Shown here: in pieces, positions 46,401 through 58,672 of the stretch
How the letters are laid out: every line of letters begins with the position of its first letter
Position numbering within the stretch: position 1 is the stretch's first letter
Assembly (NCBI GenBank): GCA_037893225.1
Contig: JAZGUH010000025.1
Location: forward strand, 682,001-746,000
DNA length: 64,000 nt
Reading direction: 5' to 3'
Source of the DNA: Hippasteria phrygiana
Lineage: Eukaryota; Echinodermata; Asteroidea; Valvatida; Goniasteridae
Program-made: the position numbers and the translations under genes
Notes under the pieces: model-generated
The model's input: the letters and a program-made list of their open reading frames with translations, nothing else
The model's database searches: none
What the model was told of the DNA's origin: nothing

Positions 46401-47392
46401 TTCCACAGTCCTTGTTGTCCATAACCCCAAAAGATGAGCGCGAGCGTAACCTACGAAATGCTTTCCTCGTATTTTTTTACAGCCCCTTCAAAATCAAAAT
46501 TACTTTTAAATAACATTTCAAAAAGTTCGACGTCAAACAAAATTGCACATGCAAATTACCAAACAAAATGAAAAAAAAGGTTCAGTTACAACATTGCAGC
46601 CTAAATAATTATTGTTATAGTTTTAAGTAAATATAGAATAAAGATTATTTTCATGCAGTCACACAACCATAAAAGGGGGGCTAAAAATCACAAAGGCTTT
46701 TATTACAATTTGAAGTAGGAAGGAACTTTGTCGGTCGTATATGTTGCAATTGGATCAAACAAGAATCAGCCGGGCTCTCCGATGTAAGCAATTCTTGACT
46801 CATGCGCCAAATAGTGACTAGACTACATGCCAAATTGTAAACGAGACATAACTGATTGCACGTTCCGCGATCAATGATATATTTAGTTCAGAATTTGATG
46901 GTTCTGCTGTGTAAGTTCTCTCTACACCCTCCGTATAGCGTTGACAATGTCGAGTTGCATGCACTGCACTTAATGCTAAACGTTGGGTTTATCGCGCAAC
47001 CATCCTGTTTTCAATCAGATTGTGATTCTCCTCGTTACTTACTGCTTCCAACTTGTGCCAAAATTCTATAAATCATATTTTTCTGCCGTTAAAATTATCT
47101 TAAAGAAATAATTCAATAAATCACAAAACCTGCCTTAGATCTTGACCTAGTTTTCCTCCTTGGCAGAATGTTCGCTGGCACTCGAGGATGTTTTTACTTA
47201 TGACGTCAGCAGTGCGCTCTGACCGCTAAGGAGTAGGCCTACAGGACCGTCTACAAACATTACTGGTATACACCAATTGGCTGGCTTTGCTCGTTTAAGC
47301 ATCAAGCGTGGTTTTGTTAAGCACTACATTCTCCTTCGACCTTAGATGTGCTTTCAGCTTGACAAAAAAAACCGCTTGGAGTGTCTCTAACT
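46401..47392. other. No gene recognised
   Basis: AT-rich unique-looking DNA. No supported feature. Confidence 0.4.
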
Positions 47393-47800
47393 TAAAGAGG
47401 ATGTTGATTGCTGAGAAAAGTCTGCGTCATTTTGTAGTTTTATGTAGATTGCGTATTTTAAAATAGAACAGCCAATTATTTCTGCCATGAAATAACAAAA
47501 ACAAAAGTGACTTTCGAGAGCTATTTTTATCAAGTCCCCTCTCTAGGGCAGCATGCCCGCTGGTGCCAATTGTCTAAAAGTCGTCGCTCCCGGCAGCAAA
47601 CAAATCTGACACGAACTCCCCTTTTGTGCCTCGTGTTAGATAAACAATGGGAGTTCGCGTTACGACGTCAGATTTGTTTGCTGCCCACAGCGACGACTTT
47701 TAGACAAATGGCACCAGCGGGCTAGAGGGGACTTGATAAAAAATAGCTCTAAAATGTCACTTTTTTGGTATTTCATGGCAGAAATAATTGGCTGTACATT
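47393..47800. mobile_element. Foldback family E, most complete copy
   Basis: Nested inverted arms: ATTATTTCTGCCATGAAAT (47475) with ATTTCATGGCAGAAATAAT (47770), TTATCAAGTCCC with GGGGACTTGATAA, GTCTAAAAGTCGTCGCT with GCGACGACTTTTAGAC, GCAGCAAACAAATCTGAC with GTCAGATTTGTTTGCTGC, and GAACTCCC with GGGAGTTC. Almost the whole element is one long imperfect palindrome. No ORF. Confidence 0.85.
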
Positions 47801-49616
47801 GTTTTTATTCCAAACAGGTAATAACGATCAATTAATAATTCAGTGCCACCAGGCCGGATGACGCCACTGGCCGCTGTTTGTGCAGTTTCAATCCATTGTT
47901 GGATTATTGTGTATGTCATGCTTGACTGCACAAACACATTGTAGCGGTTCGATTTGGCTGCCAGAACCGCTGCAACACCCCGACGTCTCCCGTAAAATAC
48001 CGTGCTCAATGGGTTTTAAACAGCGTTTTAACAGTGTTATCAAAACGTTTTAACAGCATATAGGGAGCCTAGGCCTACACATCTTTGCCAAGCTGATGAC
48101 TTGGAGCCATATGAACTCTGGCATGTAGAAATTGTCAAGCTAAGAAACCTGTATAAAACAGGCTACACAGCTTCGTAGATGCAGATCATTCAAGCGAGGA
48201 CGGCTATATACGGGTTGAAATGTGCATGCAGTGAACAGGCATATGAAGGAATCGGAACGAGTGTTTCTTCCATTTCGGCAAACTGACTGTGGAAAATTTT
48301 AACCAATAGCTTCAGATTTTACATGACAAGAAAGAAGAATTTATGCGCCTTGTGAGGATGGTTCAACGAACATTCCATGTAGGAATAGCGGAGTTATGGT
48401 CGATTGATGAACGCGATGCGACTTGAAATGGTGATGACAGAGGTTCCTCTCTCCTAAAAATATATATTTCGCTGTAAATTTGCAAAGAACACGTTCATAT
48501 TTAACTGTTGATTTTCATGTTTGCCTTTTTAAAGATATAAGATCAAAATGTGGCTACTTTTCCGTAAAAATGAAAAGTCTTGGCTAAAAATCGATATCAG
48601 GCAATGTAGCCTCAAATTTGGCCCCAAATACGACATGCATGCAAAACCACGAGTAACCTAACAATAGAAGAGTTTTTATGAAAAACGACATTTAAATATG
48701 AACGTGTTAAAGGTATTCATGTGCATCTTGCCGCTTGAACGAAACTAATGCTTACGCCAACAGGATAAGGTGTTATGGGATAAAGAAACCCGAAACGGGT
48801 TAAATCTGCATTTTTTCTCGTGTTTGGTACATGTGCAGTCGAGTCCTGTGGCTGAGCGTTTACAGTTATAATGACGTCAGGACATTGCAGGTTAAAGAAA
48901 CCAACTTCAAAATATATAAAGTGCACGAAATAAACAAAAATGGAACTTCGAAGCAGTGTACAGGGAAACAGAAACAATATTTGTATTAATATCATTGCGA
49001 TGGCCCCTGACATAGGTCTTTGTGCCACATGCATGTGCTGCCTTTAAATATAAAATGGTCCGAACGTTATAAGAATGAAGAAAAACCATGCAAAAATAAT
49101 TAAGCAGGAATGTTTTTCATGTCATAGTTATGATTTACAAATAGTCAGATTTACAAATAATATGTTGTCTTCAAACTCTTCTTGACGGTCTTCGAATTTG
49201 AAATAGGCTCAATAACAATAATAATGGGATAACACTGCAAAAAAAGAGAATTCATATAATAAGACAAATAACAGGAAATAAGTGACAAATGGCAACTTTA
49301 AACTCATTGGTGACACCTCGTTAGTTGATTTTGTCGGCAAATTCGTGTCGCTGTGGGAATTCGTGTGCACAGTGTATTCATGTACGGAGGTACATGTATT
49401 CGATATGAGAATTTAAAAATTCTCATCGAGTCGTACAACCCTTCAAAATGGTCTACCGACGCCCTTGGATAATGATCAAATTGTATTTGACTTTGATAAT
49501 AACAACAAATAGTGCTTATTTGGCGCTTTATACAAATGCCTCAAAGCGTTTGACAATTTACGCTTTAGTATTAGTACGAAGCTCCGTTGGATGGTATTTT
49601 CAATTAGGCCTATACG
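47801..49616. other. No gene recognised
   Basis: A small inverted pair (ACACGTTCATATTTAA at about 48490 and TTAAATATGAACGTGTT at about 48697) is the only structure I see. Frames are short. Confidence 0.35.
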
Positions 49617-51910
49617 CAGGTAGCAAGCCCATGTGGGGCCCATATGGGAAATACGTGGGCAATCTGGGCCTGGGCTAACCTATATGTATCCCATATGGGA
49701 CCCATATGGGTTATCCCATATGGGGATCTAAATGGGCTGGCCCATATGGGTATCATATGGGGAAAACCTGGGCAAGCCCATATGGGCACGAAAATGGGCT
49801 GGTCCATATGGGTATTATATGGGAAAAACCTGGGCAAGCCCATGTGGGCAGGATATGGGCGGGCCCATATGGGTGTCACATGGGAAAAACCTGGGCAAGC
49901 CCATATGGGCAGAATATGGTATAGCCCATATGGGTGTCATATGGGAAAAACCTGGGCAAGCCCATGTGGGCAGAATATGGCTTGGCCCATATGGGTGTCA
50001 CATGGGAAAAACCTGGGCAAGCCCATGTGGGCAGAATATGGGCGGGCCCATATGGGTGTCACATGGGAAAAACCTGGGCAAGCCCATGTGGGCAGGATAT
50101 GGGCGTGCCCATATGGGTGTCACATGGGAAAAACCTGGGCAAGCCCCATGTGGGCACGATGTGGGCGGCCCCATATGGGTGTCACATAGGAAAAACCTGG
50201 GCCAGCCCATATGGGCAGAATATGGTATAGCCCATATGGGTGTCATATGGGAAAAACCTGGGCAAGCCCATGTGGGCAGAATATGGGATTGCCCATATGG
50301 GTGTCACATGGGAAAAACCTGGGCAAGCCCATGTGGGCAGAATATAGGCGGGCCCATATGGGTGTCACATGGGAAAAATCTGGGCAAGCACATGTGGGCA
50401 GAATATGGTATAGCCCATATGGGTGTCACATGGGAAAAACCTGGGCAAGCCCATGTGGGCAGAATATGGGATTGCCCATATGGGTGTCACATGGGAAAAA
50501 CCTGGGCAAGCCCATGTGGACAGAATATGGCTTGGCCCATATGGGTGTCACATGGGAAAAACCTGGGCAAGCCCATGTGGGCAGAATATGGGCGGGCCCA
50601 TATGGGTGTCACCTGGGAAAAACCTGGGCAAGCCCTTGTGGGCAGGATATAGGCGGGCCCATATGGGTGTCACATAGGAAAAACCTGGGCCAGCCCATAT
50701 GGGCAGAATATGGTATAGCCCATATGGGTGTCATATGGGAAAAGCCTGGGCAAGCCCATGTGGGCAGAATATGGGATTGCCCATATGGGTGTCACATGGG
50801 AAAAACCTGGGCAAGCCCATGTGGGCAGAATATGGCTTGGCCCATATGGGTATCACATGGGAAAAACCTGGGCAAGCCCATGTGGGCAGAATATGGGCGG
50901 GCCCATATGGGTGTCACATGGGAAAAATCTGGGCAAGCACATGTGGGCAGAATATGGGCGGGCCCATATGGGTGTCATGTGGGAAAAACCTGGGCAAGCA
51001 CATGTGGGCAGAATATGGGATTGCCCATGGGTGTCACATGGGAAAAACCTGGGCAAGCCCATGTGGGCAGAATAAGGGCGGGCCCATATGGGTGTCACAT
51101 GGGAAAAACCTGGGCAAGCCCATGTGGGCAGAATATGGGATTGCCCATATGGGTGTCACATGGGAAAAACCTGGGCAAGCCCATGTGGACAGAATATGGC
51201 TTGGCCCATATGGGTGTCACATGGGAAAAACCTGGGCAAGCCCATGTGGGCAGAATATGGGCGGGCCCATATGGGTGTCACCTGGGAAAAACCTGGGCAA
51301 GCCCTTGTGGGCAGGATATAGGCGGGCCCATATGGGTGTCACATAGGAAAAACCTGGGCCAGCCCATATGGGCAGAATATGGTATAGCCCATATGGGTGT
51401 CATATGGGAAAAGCCTGGGCAAGCCCATGTGGGCAGAATATGGGATTGCCCATATGGGTGTCACATGGGAAAAACCTGGGCAAGCCCATGTGGGCAGAAT
51501 ATGGCTTGGCCCATATGGGTATCACATGGGAAAAACCTGGGCAAGCCCATGTGGGCAGAATATGGGCGGGCCCATATGGGTGTCACATGGGAAAAATCTG
51601 GGCAAGCACATGTGGGCAGAATATGGGCGGGCCCATATGGGTGTCATGTGGGAAAAACCTGGGCAAGCACATGTGGGCAGAATATGGGATTGCCCATATG
51701 GGTGTCACATGGGAAAAACCTGGGCAAGCCCATGTGGGCAGAATAAGGGCGGGCCCATATGGGTGTCACATGGGAAAAACCTGGGCAAGCACATATGGGC
51801 AGAATATAGGCGGGCCATATGGGTGTCACATGGGAAAAACCTGGGCAAGCCCATGTGGGCAGAATATGGGCGGGCCCATATTGGTGTCGATGGGAGAAAT
51901 GTGCAAGCTA
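49617..51910 (+). repeat. 61-bp minisatellite, about 37 units, with an 11-unit higher-order duplication
   Basis: The array starts CAGGTAGCAAGCCC and settles into a unit with GCCCATATGGGTGTCACATG, then GGAAAAACCTGGGCAAGCCC, then ATGTGGGCAGAATATGG and a variable 5-base end (GCGGG, TATAG, CTTGG, GATTG). Since 61 leaves remainder 1 on division by 3, all plus frames read the same 61-residue cycle, giving false ORFs up to 511 codons. About 669 bp (11 units less 2 bp) is duplicated: 50701 onwards matches 51370 onwards, variant by variant. Confidence 0.95.
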
Positions 51911-51974
51911 GAGACGAAGGTGTCCTAAACTACAATCCTCCTTGAAATCATGGTACCTCCATGGTCACTCCATC

Positions 51975-52002
51975 CATGGAGGAAGGATACCATTCCTCCA
52001 TG
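51975..52002. repeat. CATGGAGGAAGG palindrome, copy 1
   Basis: 28 bp, imperfect: CATGGAGGAAGG faces ATTCCTCCATG. Confidence 0.8.
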
Positions 52003-52219
52003 CTCCATCTAAGCTGAGTGACCTGGCATTCTGTTGTGGTATTTCAAGTTCTGATATTTTCGTTTGAAAAGATTATTTTGTTCAGATAATTCTACTTTAA
52101 CTCTAATAAAAGATTAAAAATTGTGCATGTTCTTATTCCCCCATGGTAGTAAAGCAAAGAAGCATAAAACATTTAAGTTTTTTAGATGATATGTCCCTGT
52201 AAACTGTGTTTAGTTGAGA

Positions 52220-52249
52220 CATGGAGGAAGGATATATCCTTCCTCCATG
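52220..52249. repeat. CATGGAGGAAGG palindrome, copy 2 (perfect, 30 bp)
   Basis: CATGGAGGAAGGATA is followed directly by its exact reverse complement. It lies about 70 bp before the candidate first exon. Confidence 0.95.
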
Positions 52250-52319
52250 GTTGGGAGAGGCAGTCTGTTGTTTATTCTAGTCCAAACTGAATTCCTGTGT
52301 ACGTGTTATAGCCACTTTA

Positions 52320-52427
52320 TACAGTACAGAGGTCATTCATTCAGCAGACCAACAGCACACAGGCAACAACACACGAGCCCATAATTGCTCCTCATTGCAT
52401 GCAGTTTCGTCCTGCTCTGTTTTGCTG
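52320..52427 (+). other. Candidate first (non-coding) exon of an unrecognised gene
   Basis: A consensus donor (TTTTGCTG|GTAAGTG) at 52428 closes this stretch. The 5' limit is a guess, placed after TTTATACAGTACAGAGGTCA. The supporting signal is only the donor and its fit with the next two exons. Confidence 0.3.
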
Positions 52428-52973
52428 GTAAGTGCAATGATTTGTTTCCTATTAATGTATAAATCTAGTTTTGCATTTTCCTTATGCTATTCACATTGCC
52501 CAGTTTTATTATAATAGCCCCTCTAAATACACACATGTACCATGGAGGTAAGGATGTACATATGTACGTACAGTGTACAGTTTTCTTGAGTTTAGATTGT
52601 TTTCTCCCATCTTTTCTTGACTCGATCAGTTTGAACCTTGAAAGTTTTGATGAATGTTGAGTTTAGTGTTTGGCAACTTACACTTTTGTTCTTTTTAAAC
52701 ATTTCAGGTGCTCTTTTCTCTTAAATTATCATTGAAGTTGACCAATTTTTCCCACGTTTTGTAAATAAAGAGTACGTACGTTGGTGGAATTTACCATCCC
52801 TCAAGTTCAGAACATTTACATTTAAGTTCCATGTATATGTAATCCCTTGGATGAGGAAGGGTCCACAGTCATTTTAAGATCCCTTCTTGCATATACATTT
52901 ACAGAGGCTTTTTCATATTTTGTAACTGCATGTATTTTGACCACATCAGATTCCTCCATGACCACCCATGTAC

Positions 52974-53002
52974 CATGGAGGAAGGACTAACCTTCCTCCA
53001 TG
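52974..53002. repeat. CATGGAGGAAGG palindrome, copy 3
   Basis: 29 bp, near perfect: CATGGAGGAAGG, a 5-nt spacer, then CCTTCCTCCATG. Confidence 0.85.
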
Positions 53003-53136
53003 CATGTACCTGACACAAATCATCTTTTCTCCATGCCCAGATGTATACACCCATGCCTTAGTCCTTTGTTCTTATCAGTTCACTAGCTACAGGCCAGAGG
53101 ATTTGCATACCTAATGAGGCCCATAGGACTGTGCAG

Positions 53137-53195
53137 TCCATCCAAGGACACAGTGGGTCTTGTGGAAACATGACCCACATGTGTCCTTGGATGGA
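53137..53195. repeat. 59-nt hairpin with a 23-bp stem
   Basis: TCCATCCAAGGACACAGTGG..GTC pairs with GAC..CCACATGTGTCCTTGG..ATGGA across a 12-nt loop with a single bulge. The size and stem resemble a miRNA hairpin or a tiny MITE. No expression evidence is available. Confidence 0.7.
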
Positions 53196-53459
53196 CATTC
53201 CTGAGTAATTTGTTAGCAAGTGTAGCCTTTGGGCATGGCTATACATGTAGTAAAGCATATATGGCGAAGGGAGGCCTCATGGCCACACATCCAGTCCTTG
53301 GGCTGGCTTATTTCATTGAGAAGAGGCAAGTGGAAGACTATATGCACAGTTGATTGAGATTGTGTTATTTTACATCTATTATTAAAGTGCTGTTCCATCT
53401 ACATGTACATCTATAAGTCCAACCACCCTATTTCCTGTATCTTTCTTTTTTTCCTTCAG

Positions 53460-53586
53460 GTGGCAGTCCAAGCCCAGATTTAGCCCTGCTTAAAGTGCAC
53501 AAACCCGGATTTTGCCGTATTTTGATGGGCCAGCAGCACGTTTTTTGTACTCGAAAGAGTTAAGTCCCAGAGCTGTATTTTAACTG
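53460..53586 (+). other. Candidate second (leader) exon
   Basis: Acceptor TTTTTTTCCTTCAG (AG at 53458-53459) and donor TTAACTG|GTAAGTG. All three frames contain stops. In the frame that joins the next exon, a TAA lies near the 3' end (TAA GTC CCA), so translation must start after it. It is therefore probably 5' UTR. Confidence 0.4.
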
Positions 53587-53739
53587 GTAAGTGACTTATG
53601 ATAAATTTGTTAACATTTGAATATCTTAACCTTGAAACTTGCCATAGACGAAAAAATACCTGGAGAAGTTGTGAATTGAAAATTGTGATCTTTCATCAAA
53701 TATGCACTTTTCTTTATAGTATTCTAAGGCTTACAACTA

Positions 53740-53960
53740 TAGAATTATGGGTTCGATTTGGTTGTTACTCAATTGGCATGTACCTAGACCAAAATGTGTA
53801 ATAAGTGAAAATTGAAATGACATCATGATCACAAGGCATGACGTCAAATTGGCATTTTTCTAAGGCCTGTATCTAGGAAACTATAGATCCGATTTGATTG
53901 TAGCTTAATTAATTGGTTATGTACCAACATGGGGATCGATGTGGCGAAATTTAAAGTGTC
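53740..53960 (+). repeat. Degraded copy of the TGACGTCA repeat
   Basis: It keeps TATCTAGGAAACTATAGATC, a GACATCATGATCACA remnant and GGCATGACGTCA, but only one intact TGACGTCA. It lies between candidate exons two and three. Confidence 0.55.
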
Positions 53961-54227
53961 ACTGAAGCGTTAATTTTCACATAGATCTAAAGAGAGGAAC
54001 ATTTACACTGCATGTATTCTTTATGACAATATGTACATGTACATGTATAAAGCTATAGTTAAATTTGAAGTCTGTTGCTGCAGAAAAATAGCTTCCTAAT
54101 TCGCCCAGCCTTTACTCAAATTTGCCATTTGCAAATGCACACTAATTTGTCTGCTGATTAAAGGTAATAATTGTTACAACTTATTTCAGGTTGATACTTG
54201 ATACTCATGCAATGTTTTCATTTTCAG

Positions 54228-54425
54228 GGGCTCAGTGTACGGCATAATACAGAACAAAAGAGGAAACACGGGACGAGGTAACATCATGCATCACATCCTT
54301 CGCCTCTACAATTCCAAAGATTTGAAAGGAGGACGGAGTAAGCGACAATTTGGACAACTGGCTCAGCATATCCAAGAAGAAAGCGAGGATTCAATGGCAA
54401 TGAACTTTAGTGAATGTCAAAACAG
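54228..54425 (+). CDS. Candidate first coding exon of an unrecognised gene
   Basis: A 198-bp exon with acceptor TTTTCATTTTCAG (AG at 54226-54227) and donor CAAAACAG|GTAATCC. The open frame is phase 2 at both ends. Because an in-frame TAA sits in the preceding exon, the first usable ATG is at 54286, giving MHHILRLYNSKDLKGG then RSKRQFGQLAQHIQEESEDS and onward to the donor, 46 complete codons. The segment is basic then acidic and hydrophilic, with no signal peptide. I do not recognise the family. Later exons are not visible to 64000. Confidence 0.4.
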
Positions 54426-55309
54426 GTAATCCAAAAATAATGAGTTAACAAAGGAACAGTCGAAATCTCCATTTGTTTGGAGCCAGTTGTCATGCCAACT
54501 GACGTCAGACTTCGGTAAACTCTATTTTGTTTTGGATTACCTTTATTTATACACCTTGTATAATATCTGATGACTGAGGGGATGCAAGAATATATTGCAC
54601 AAGCAACAACAATAATGCACCAAGTCGAATATGCGATATTGTTATAACGAGAGCAATTATATTCTTGTATCCCTTGAAAAAAGCCATCCAATGTTATTAT
54701 TACTTGTATCAGGTTGACTTCATTCGAAAGAAATTAATTTCATGTCGGTGTCTTGTAAAAATCACCGTCCACTTCCTTGGTACTTTAAGGTTAACTTCAA
54801 TACAGAATAGCCAACAAGGTTAAGAACATTTCTGTTAAAATTTTGCATGAAAATTTGTTTATTGTTGATGTTCTGGTCAATTTATCCAGCTCCATTAAGA
54901 TAATTATTGATGCAGTGTCAATGACATTGAAGTAAATGTATTTCCTAAAATTTGTCAACACAATGGTGAATGGTCCAGTTCAAAGTTAGCATTGTTCCTA
55001 CTTTGCATCATGGAGGGCTTTTATTAACAAAAAATCGCACGAGGCAAGTGATAAATTTTAACATCGGAAAATATAGTATGTAATTGACTCCAACAATCTT
55101 AACATGGCTAAATCATAGCCTCCCTGGATGTGTTATGGTGCCTCATGGGCTTATCATTTTAAAATTAATGACTTCCTCTATTTCATCTTGTGTACAAAAT
55201 GTAATTTTACAATAAAACTATTGATGACGGTACTCGTATTAGTCTTAAACATTTAATGATGCTGTCCTTAGTCAAAGTATTTACCTTGGAAAAGTAAAAG
55301 CATAGCTCA
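54426..55309. other. Intron or downstream flank, no features seen
   Basis: AT-rich sequence without an exon or known repeat. Confidence 0.35.
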
Positions 55310-56227
55310 TATTCTGCCCATATACTGCTAGTCCCTGGGCCCCAGATGAAACCCATAGAATGCCCATATGGGACAGCCCGTATTCTGCCCATATACTGCT
55401 GGCCCACCTTGGCCCCAGATGAAGCCCATATAGAATGCCCATATGGGACAGCCCGTATTCTGCCCATATACTGCTGGCCCACCTTGGCCCCAGATGAAGC
55501 CCATAGAATGCCCATATGGGACAGCCCGTATTCTGCCCATATACTGCTAGCCCACCTAAGCCCCAGATGAACCCCATATAATGCCCATATGGGACGGCCC
55601 GTATTCTGCCCATATACTGCTAGCCCACCTAAGCCCCAGATGAACCCCATATAATGCCCATATGGGACGGCCCGTATTCTGCCCATATACTGCTAGCCCA
55701 CCTCGGCCCCAGATGAACCCCATATAATGGCCATATGGGATAGCCCACATGCTGCCCATATGCTGCTAGCCCACCTGGGCCCCAGATGAACCCCATATAG
55801 AATGGCCATATGGGACAGCCCATATGCTGCTAGCCCACCTGGGCCCCAGATGAACCCCATAGAATGCCCATATGGGACAGCCCATATTCAGCCCATATAC
55901 TGGTAACCCACCTGGGCCCAGATGAACCCCATATCATAATGCCCATATGGGATAACCCATATTTTACCCACACATACTGCTGGCCCATCTGGGCCCCATA
56001 TGGTACCCATATTCTTCCCCATATGGGCTTGCCCATATTTTACCCAGATATTATTGGCCCACATGGGCCCCAGACCTGACCCATATGGGTTATCTGGGCT
56101 GGCCCATATGGGACCCATTTGGAACTTGGGTGCAGAATCCTCTGGGGCCCATATGGATCCGCCCACGTGGGGCCCATATTCTGGCCCACATGGGACCCAT
56201 GTGCCACCCATATGGGCTTGCTACCTG
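55310..56227 (-). repeat. 72-75-bp minisatellite related to the 49.6-kb array, inverted
   Basis: Reverse-strand units carry CCCATATGGGCATT, GGGCTTCATCTGGGGCC and GGTGGGC..AGCAGTATATGGG, repeating with spacings of 75, 73, 72 and 74 bp (55363, 55438, 55511, 55583, 55657). Units become irregular to the right, and the array ends with GGGCTTGCTACCTG (56214-56227), the exact complement of the left terminus at 49617. Confidence 0.9.
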
Positions 56228-56992
56228 GGGAATGCAGAACAAAAATCGATGGTTTCAGTAAAGGCACACATGCCTTTGAAATCCGCCTAATTTCATCTCA
56301 CTTGTTAACCACCTAAAAATTTTCAAATTTGGATTGTAAAGAATTATACTATTTACGGAGAAATATGGGAAAAAGAAAACAAGCATATAGACATCAGACC
56401 CGGTCGCCGTTTATTGACTAACGTACCCAGCAGTAAATAGGGCAACAAAATACCCGGCAAATTTCAGACGGAAACGGGTCAACTTGCGCTTACAGACAAA
56501 GGGCAACACAGGTCCATTAAAATGACCCAAAAAATAAATAAATAAACCTTGCCGCACGTACGGCTTTGCATTAAACTTTGCTTTGACTTGCTCATCTCTG
56601 TTGATGTCTTGACACGTAAACCTCCTGGCCTCTTTTTTTTGGGGGGGGGGGGGGGGGGAGAACATGTCACACTACAGCTAAATCTATCACAGGTCCGATT
56701 AGTACAGCTGACTGCCTAGACTGGGAACTAGAATATTTAGCAAGGGTACTCACTGACTGACATGATTGTACATCGCCCGTCTCGCCATGAAATTCTCGAC
56801 ACGGAAACGCTTGATTGAAGATATACTTTCGTTTCCGAATTTCCGACTTTCTCGAACTAAACTTTCGTACCCGGAGAATACTTTACGAATTGCGCATTTT
56901 CAAGGAATGTTAGTACATGTTATTATATTCTTCTTTTTAATGGTCTTTTCAACTATAACAATTGTTGGAAGAACCTTTTGTAGCCCAACACT
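56228..56992. other. No gene recognised
   Basis: Contains an 18-G tract after a T run (56633-56658). No exon was supported. Confidence 0.35.
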
Positions 56993-57135
56993 ATTAGAAA
57001 GTTGGACAAACAGATCACGCAACGTTGGTACAATAGTCAACATGTTCAACCTTTCGGTAATTTTTCACGTTATTTACCAACTGTTGTATAACCACAGCTG
57101 TCCACAAACCAATTTTTTGTTAAAGTGGGGTTAAA
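56993..57135 (+). mobile_element. Foldback family H (AGAAAGTTGGACAAACAG), partial copy
   Basis: It matches the left half of 63485-63747: TTAGAAAGTTGGACAAACAG, CAACGTTGGTACAATAGTCA and GGTAATTTTTCAC, and then the CCAACTGTTGTATAACCACAG block. The right terminus is missing. Confidence 0.75.
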
Positions 57136-58672
57136 CAACACATTCCAGGAAATGTCTCGTGGGAGTTTATACAAATCGATCGTTGCTCCTTGACAAAGAA
57201 TATACTGCCTGTGATATGCTTTAGCTTATACTTATGCAAAAAAAGATAAGGTTGTAGAGGCCTAATGATCCTATTTTGGATAAAAATAGAAGGACGCATG
57301 TCGAGTCGTTGGTTTGCGTTTGGCGGTATCGATCCACGGGATCAATCACAAGCTAACAACATTTCTAAATTCTTCCTTGCAGGCCTACATTATTGAACAC
57401 CTTGTTAAGTCTATACCTATATGGCAAAATTAAACTTTCATGACGTTGGAAAGGAGAGCAATCGACATGTGCGTAAACGGTTTAATTTCTCCAGCGCTAC
57501 ACGTATCTGGTGTCGTGTTATATAGGCCTCATTTTCCATCTAGTTCGTTCTAATCCGCGCTAGCGGCGAGTGAAATCCATGACGCCGCGGACGAACTGCA
57601 TAATATGCACCGTTGTAGATTCGTTGTTCCTTAAAATCTGTAACAAGTTTGCGGTTTTACCAAACGTTTCACAAACAGGCTGAGTGAAAAGGAAGTGAAC
57701 AGAAATTGACACAAAATCGTGTCATTTAATGTCAGCTGATTACAAAACTAATTGCAGTACTTCATAGCAAATGTATTTTCATTCCAACAAAATTCTGCAT
57801 TATTCAGAAGACAAGGGGGAGTGCATAATGCGAAATGCAGACTTTGCATGCATTTAACTTGGCGATGCACGATGCATCGTCAAATGAAGCACTTGAAGGA
57901 CGAATTGTGCCTACGCGCTATGAGTCTCGAGATAAGTCACTTTTCATTTTCCAACTGAGTTACGCTGTGACGTGGACAGCTTGCCAATATTGTTTCATTT
58001 TAGATTGATTCAGGAGCTTTAATATCTCGCGATGACAAACTGGCCCAGCGCAGTGCCATCCGCAGATTACAGCTTGTTTATCCCGTTTTGGCTATAATTC
58101 GAAGATTCTAATCACAGGACTAGAAATGACACATCTTTATTTAGGCCTGTATGGTGCAGACTTACTACCGCTGTCCCTTCCCCTTTCTTTACCCCTTTTA
58201 TTGTTCACCTGCTGCCACACTCCCTCTTTTCAATCACCCCTGCATTATTGTATTCTCCACATGTTTGTTTCTAGTACCACCGGCATTTGCCTTTGAGAAA
58301 GATCTTGCTTAAGTTAAAAACGTTAGGTCAGCTAATTTGGTTGATTTCTAAAAAATAACTAAAAGGGGGGGGGGGGGGTGGAGGGGGAAGGGGGACGACG
58401 AGAGCGCCATTACTTTTGGATCATTTTATACTCCCGTTGTATTATCCACCGTAAACTCAGGACTTTTTTTGTTGACTCTCAATTTTTTGCCCACAGCTAC
58501 ACGATTTGGCCGACAGCAACACGAATTTGCCAACAAATGGGGGTGCCGAACCCCCCTCTAGCGACGCCCGTGTCCGTATGGTTTGCCACTTTTGGTTTGT
58601 TGATAAATGTTTCACTTTTCTGCCCAGTGGCGTAAATCCGTGTCGGCGAGTGTGTGTGAGTTTGTATATGCC
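57136..58672. other. No gene recognised
   Basis: Mostly unique-looking. A MITE-like end (CAGTGGCGTAAATCCG) lies at 58624 and a 14-G tract at 58365-58378. Confidence 0.35.

Noticed and set aside
49617..51910. CRISPR-like array of repeats and spacers
   Set aside because: The units are contiguous 61-bp repeats without unique spacers, in a eukaryotic setting.
49644..51945. ORFs of up to 511 codons with Trp/Gly-rich repeats
   Set aside because: Product of a 61-bp tandem array read in three equivalent frames; a protein gene is not supported.
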